A DNA stretch of 22,237 bases from Planctomycetales bacterium (GTDB lineage: Bacteria; 4484-113; JAFGCY01). The notes under the pieces were generated by a model that saw nothing but the letters and a program-made list of their open reading frames with translations, was not told the origin of the DNA and searched no databases. Of this stretch, positions 21,980-22,237 are shown piece by piece; position 1 is the stretch's first letter, and each line of letters opens with the position of its first letter. Where the stretch lies: contig JAHEFU010000016.1 in the NCBI GenBank assembly GCA_024645305.1, positions 1 to 22,237 on the forward strand, in the 5' to 3' direction. The translations under genes were made by a program, and so were the position numbers.

Positions 21980-22237
21980 ATGTCCCACAGTGTCACGCGG
22001 GCGGTCAGTCCGGGCGTCAGCGCCCAGACCCAGGCATTAGCCTTCCGGGAACTCGCGGCCATGCTCCATGCCGGCATGCCACTGGACGGCGCGCTGGAGA
22101 TGGCCGGCAAGACCGGTCCGTTCCATTTCCGCAATGCCCTGCGCGATATCGCGGTGCATGTCAGCAACGGCAGCCAGGCCAGCGAGGGATTCGCACGCTA
22201 CAAGACCATGTTCCACGGCGTGGTGCCAGCCGTCATC
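21980..22237 (+). CDS. 5' part of a type II secretion system F-domain (GspF/PilC-type) protein, truncated by window edge
   Basis: A frame open from ATG 21980 to the last base encodes 86 residues without a stop. The part from about residue 17 fits the opening helices of the T2SSF domain: QALAFRELAAMLHAGMPLDG and ALEMAGKTG, then RNALRDIAVHVSNGSQASEGF and the FHGVVPAVI region. These inner-membrane platform proteins serve type II secretion or type IV pili. The N-terminal extension is shorter than in typical GspF/PilC. An ATG at 21973 in another frame gives an arginine-rich, implausible product. No Shine-Dalgarno is evident; TATACT at 21966-21971 is too close to act with certainty. It could provide the export path for the secreted proteases, but that is inference. 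Confidence 0.75.
   Translation, partial: MSHSVTRAVSPGVSAQTQALAFRELAAMLHAGMPLDGALEMAGKTGPFHFRNALRDIAVHVSNGSQASEGFARYKTMFHGVVPAVI

Noticed and set aside
21958..22167. Minus-strand 69-residue open frame at the right edge
   Set aside because: It is opposite the T2SSF-domain frame, which has the recognisable family pattern.
1..22237. Search for CRISPR arrays, insertion sequences, integrases and phage genes
   Set aside because: No regularly spaced repeats, transposase or integrase motifs were seen; the only large repeat is the tandem gene cassette.

Overview
The window is a GC-rich, densely coded bacterial segment. Signs of a diderm (Gram-negative-type) bacterium are two lipobox lipoproteins, several Sec-type signal peptides, the start of a GspF/PilC-family secretion protein and a diaminopimelate decarboxylase. 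GTG, TTG and ATG starts are mixed, the tRNA gene does not encode CCA, and several starts lack a Shine-Dalgarno sequence. The mixture (short SAH hydrolase lacking the usual C-terminal tail, secreted S55 peptidase, NPCBM-like and cohesin-like exported proteins) would suit a deep-branching or uncultured lineage, but the sequence alone does not name a taxon.

Region by region: (1) 1-2932, + strand, tightly packed: the 3' end of an exported NPCBM-like protein, a small exported protein of possible LolA/DUF4412-like fold, a putrescine-aminotransferase-like class III aminotransferase and an SRPBCC protein. (2) 2988-10788, + strand: a tandem duplication of a two-gene cassette, each a cohesin-like lipoprotein translationally coupled to a large secreted M6 metalloprotease with a dockerin-like calcium motif. 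(3) 10808-12777, - strand: an ECF sigma factor, an overlapping partner of unknown family, and a dihydroorotate dehydrogenase gene broken by an internal deletion plus frameshift. (4) 12996-16615, + strand: SAH hydrolase, then a secreted SpoIVB-type (S55) peptidase closed by a strong terminator. (5) 16691-19467: a TPR-AAA+ ATPase (-) divergent from an unrecognised helical protein (+), with TATAAT boxes very close to both start codons. (6) 19543-20123: tRNA-Pro(CGG) and a flavodoxin (+). (7) 20120-21919, - strand: a HIT protein followed by lysA. (8) 21980 to the right edge, +: the beginning of a type II secretion F-domain protein.

The most interesting system is the duplicated cassette. The lipoprotein looks like a membrane-anchored cohesin fold and the following protease carries a dockerin-type calcium loop just after its signal peptide, so the pair may form a surface-tethered protease. 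This is inferred from motifs and gene order. The clearest anomaly is pyrD: both ends are well conserved but about 100 bp that should encode the NxSCPN active-site segment are missing, with a candidate short-repeat deletion junction.
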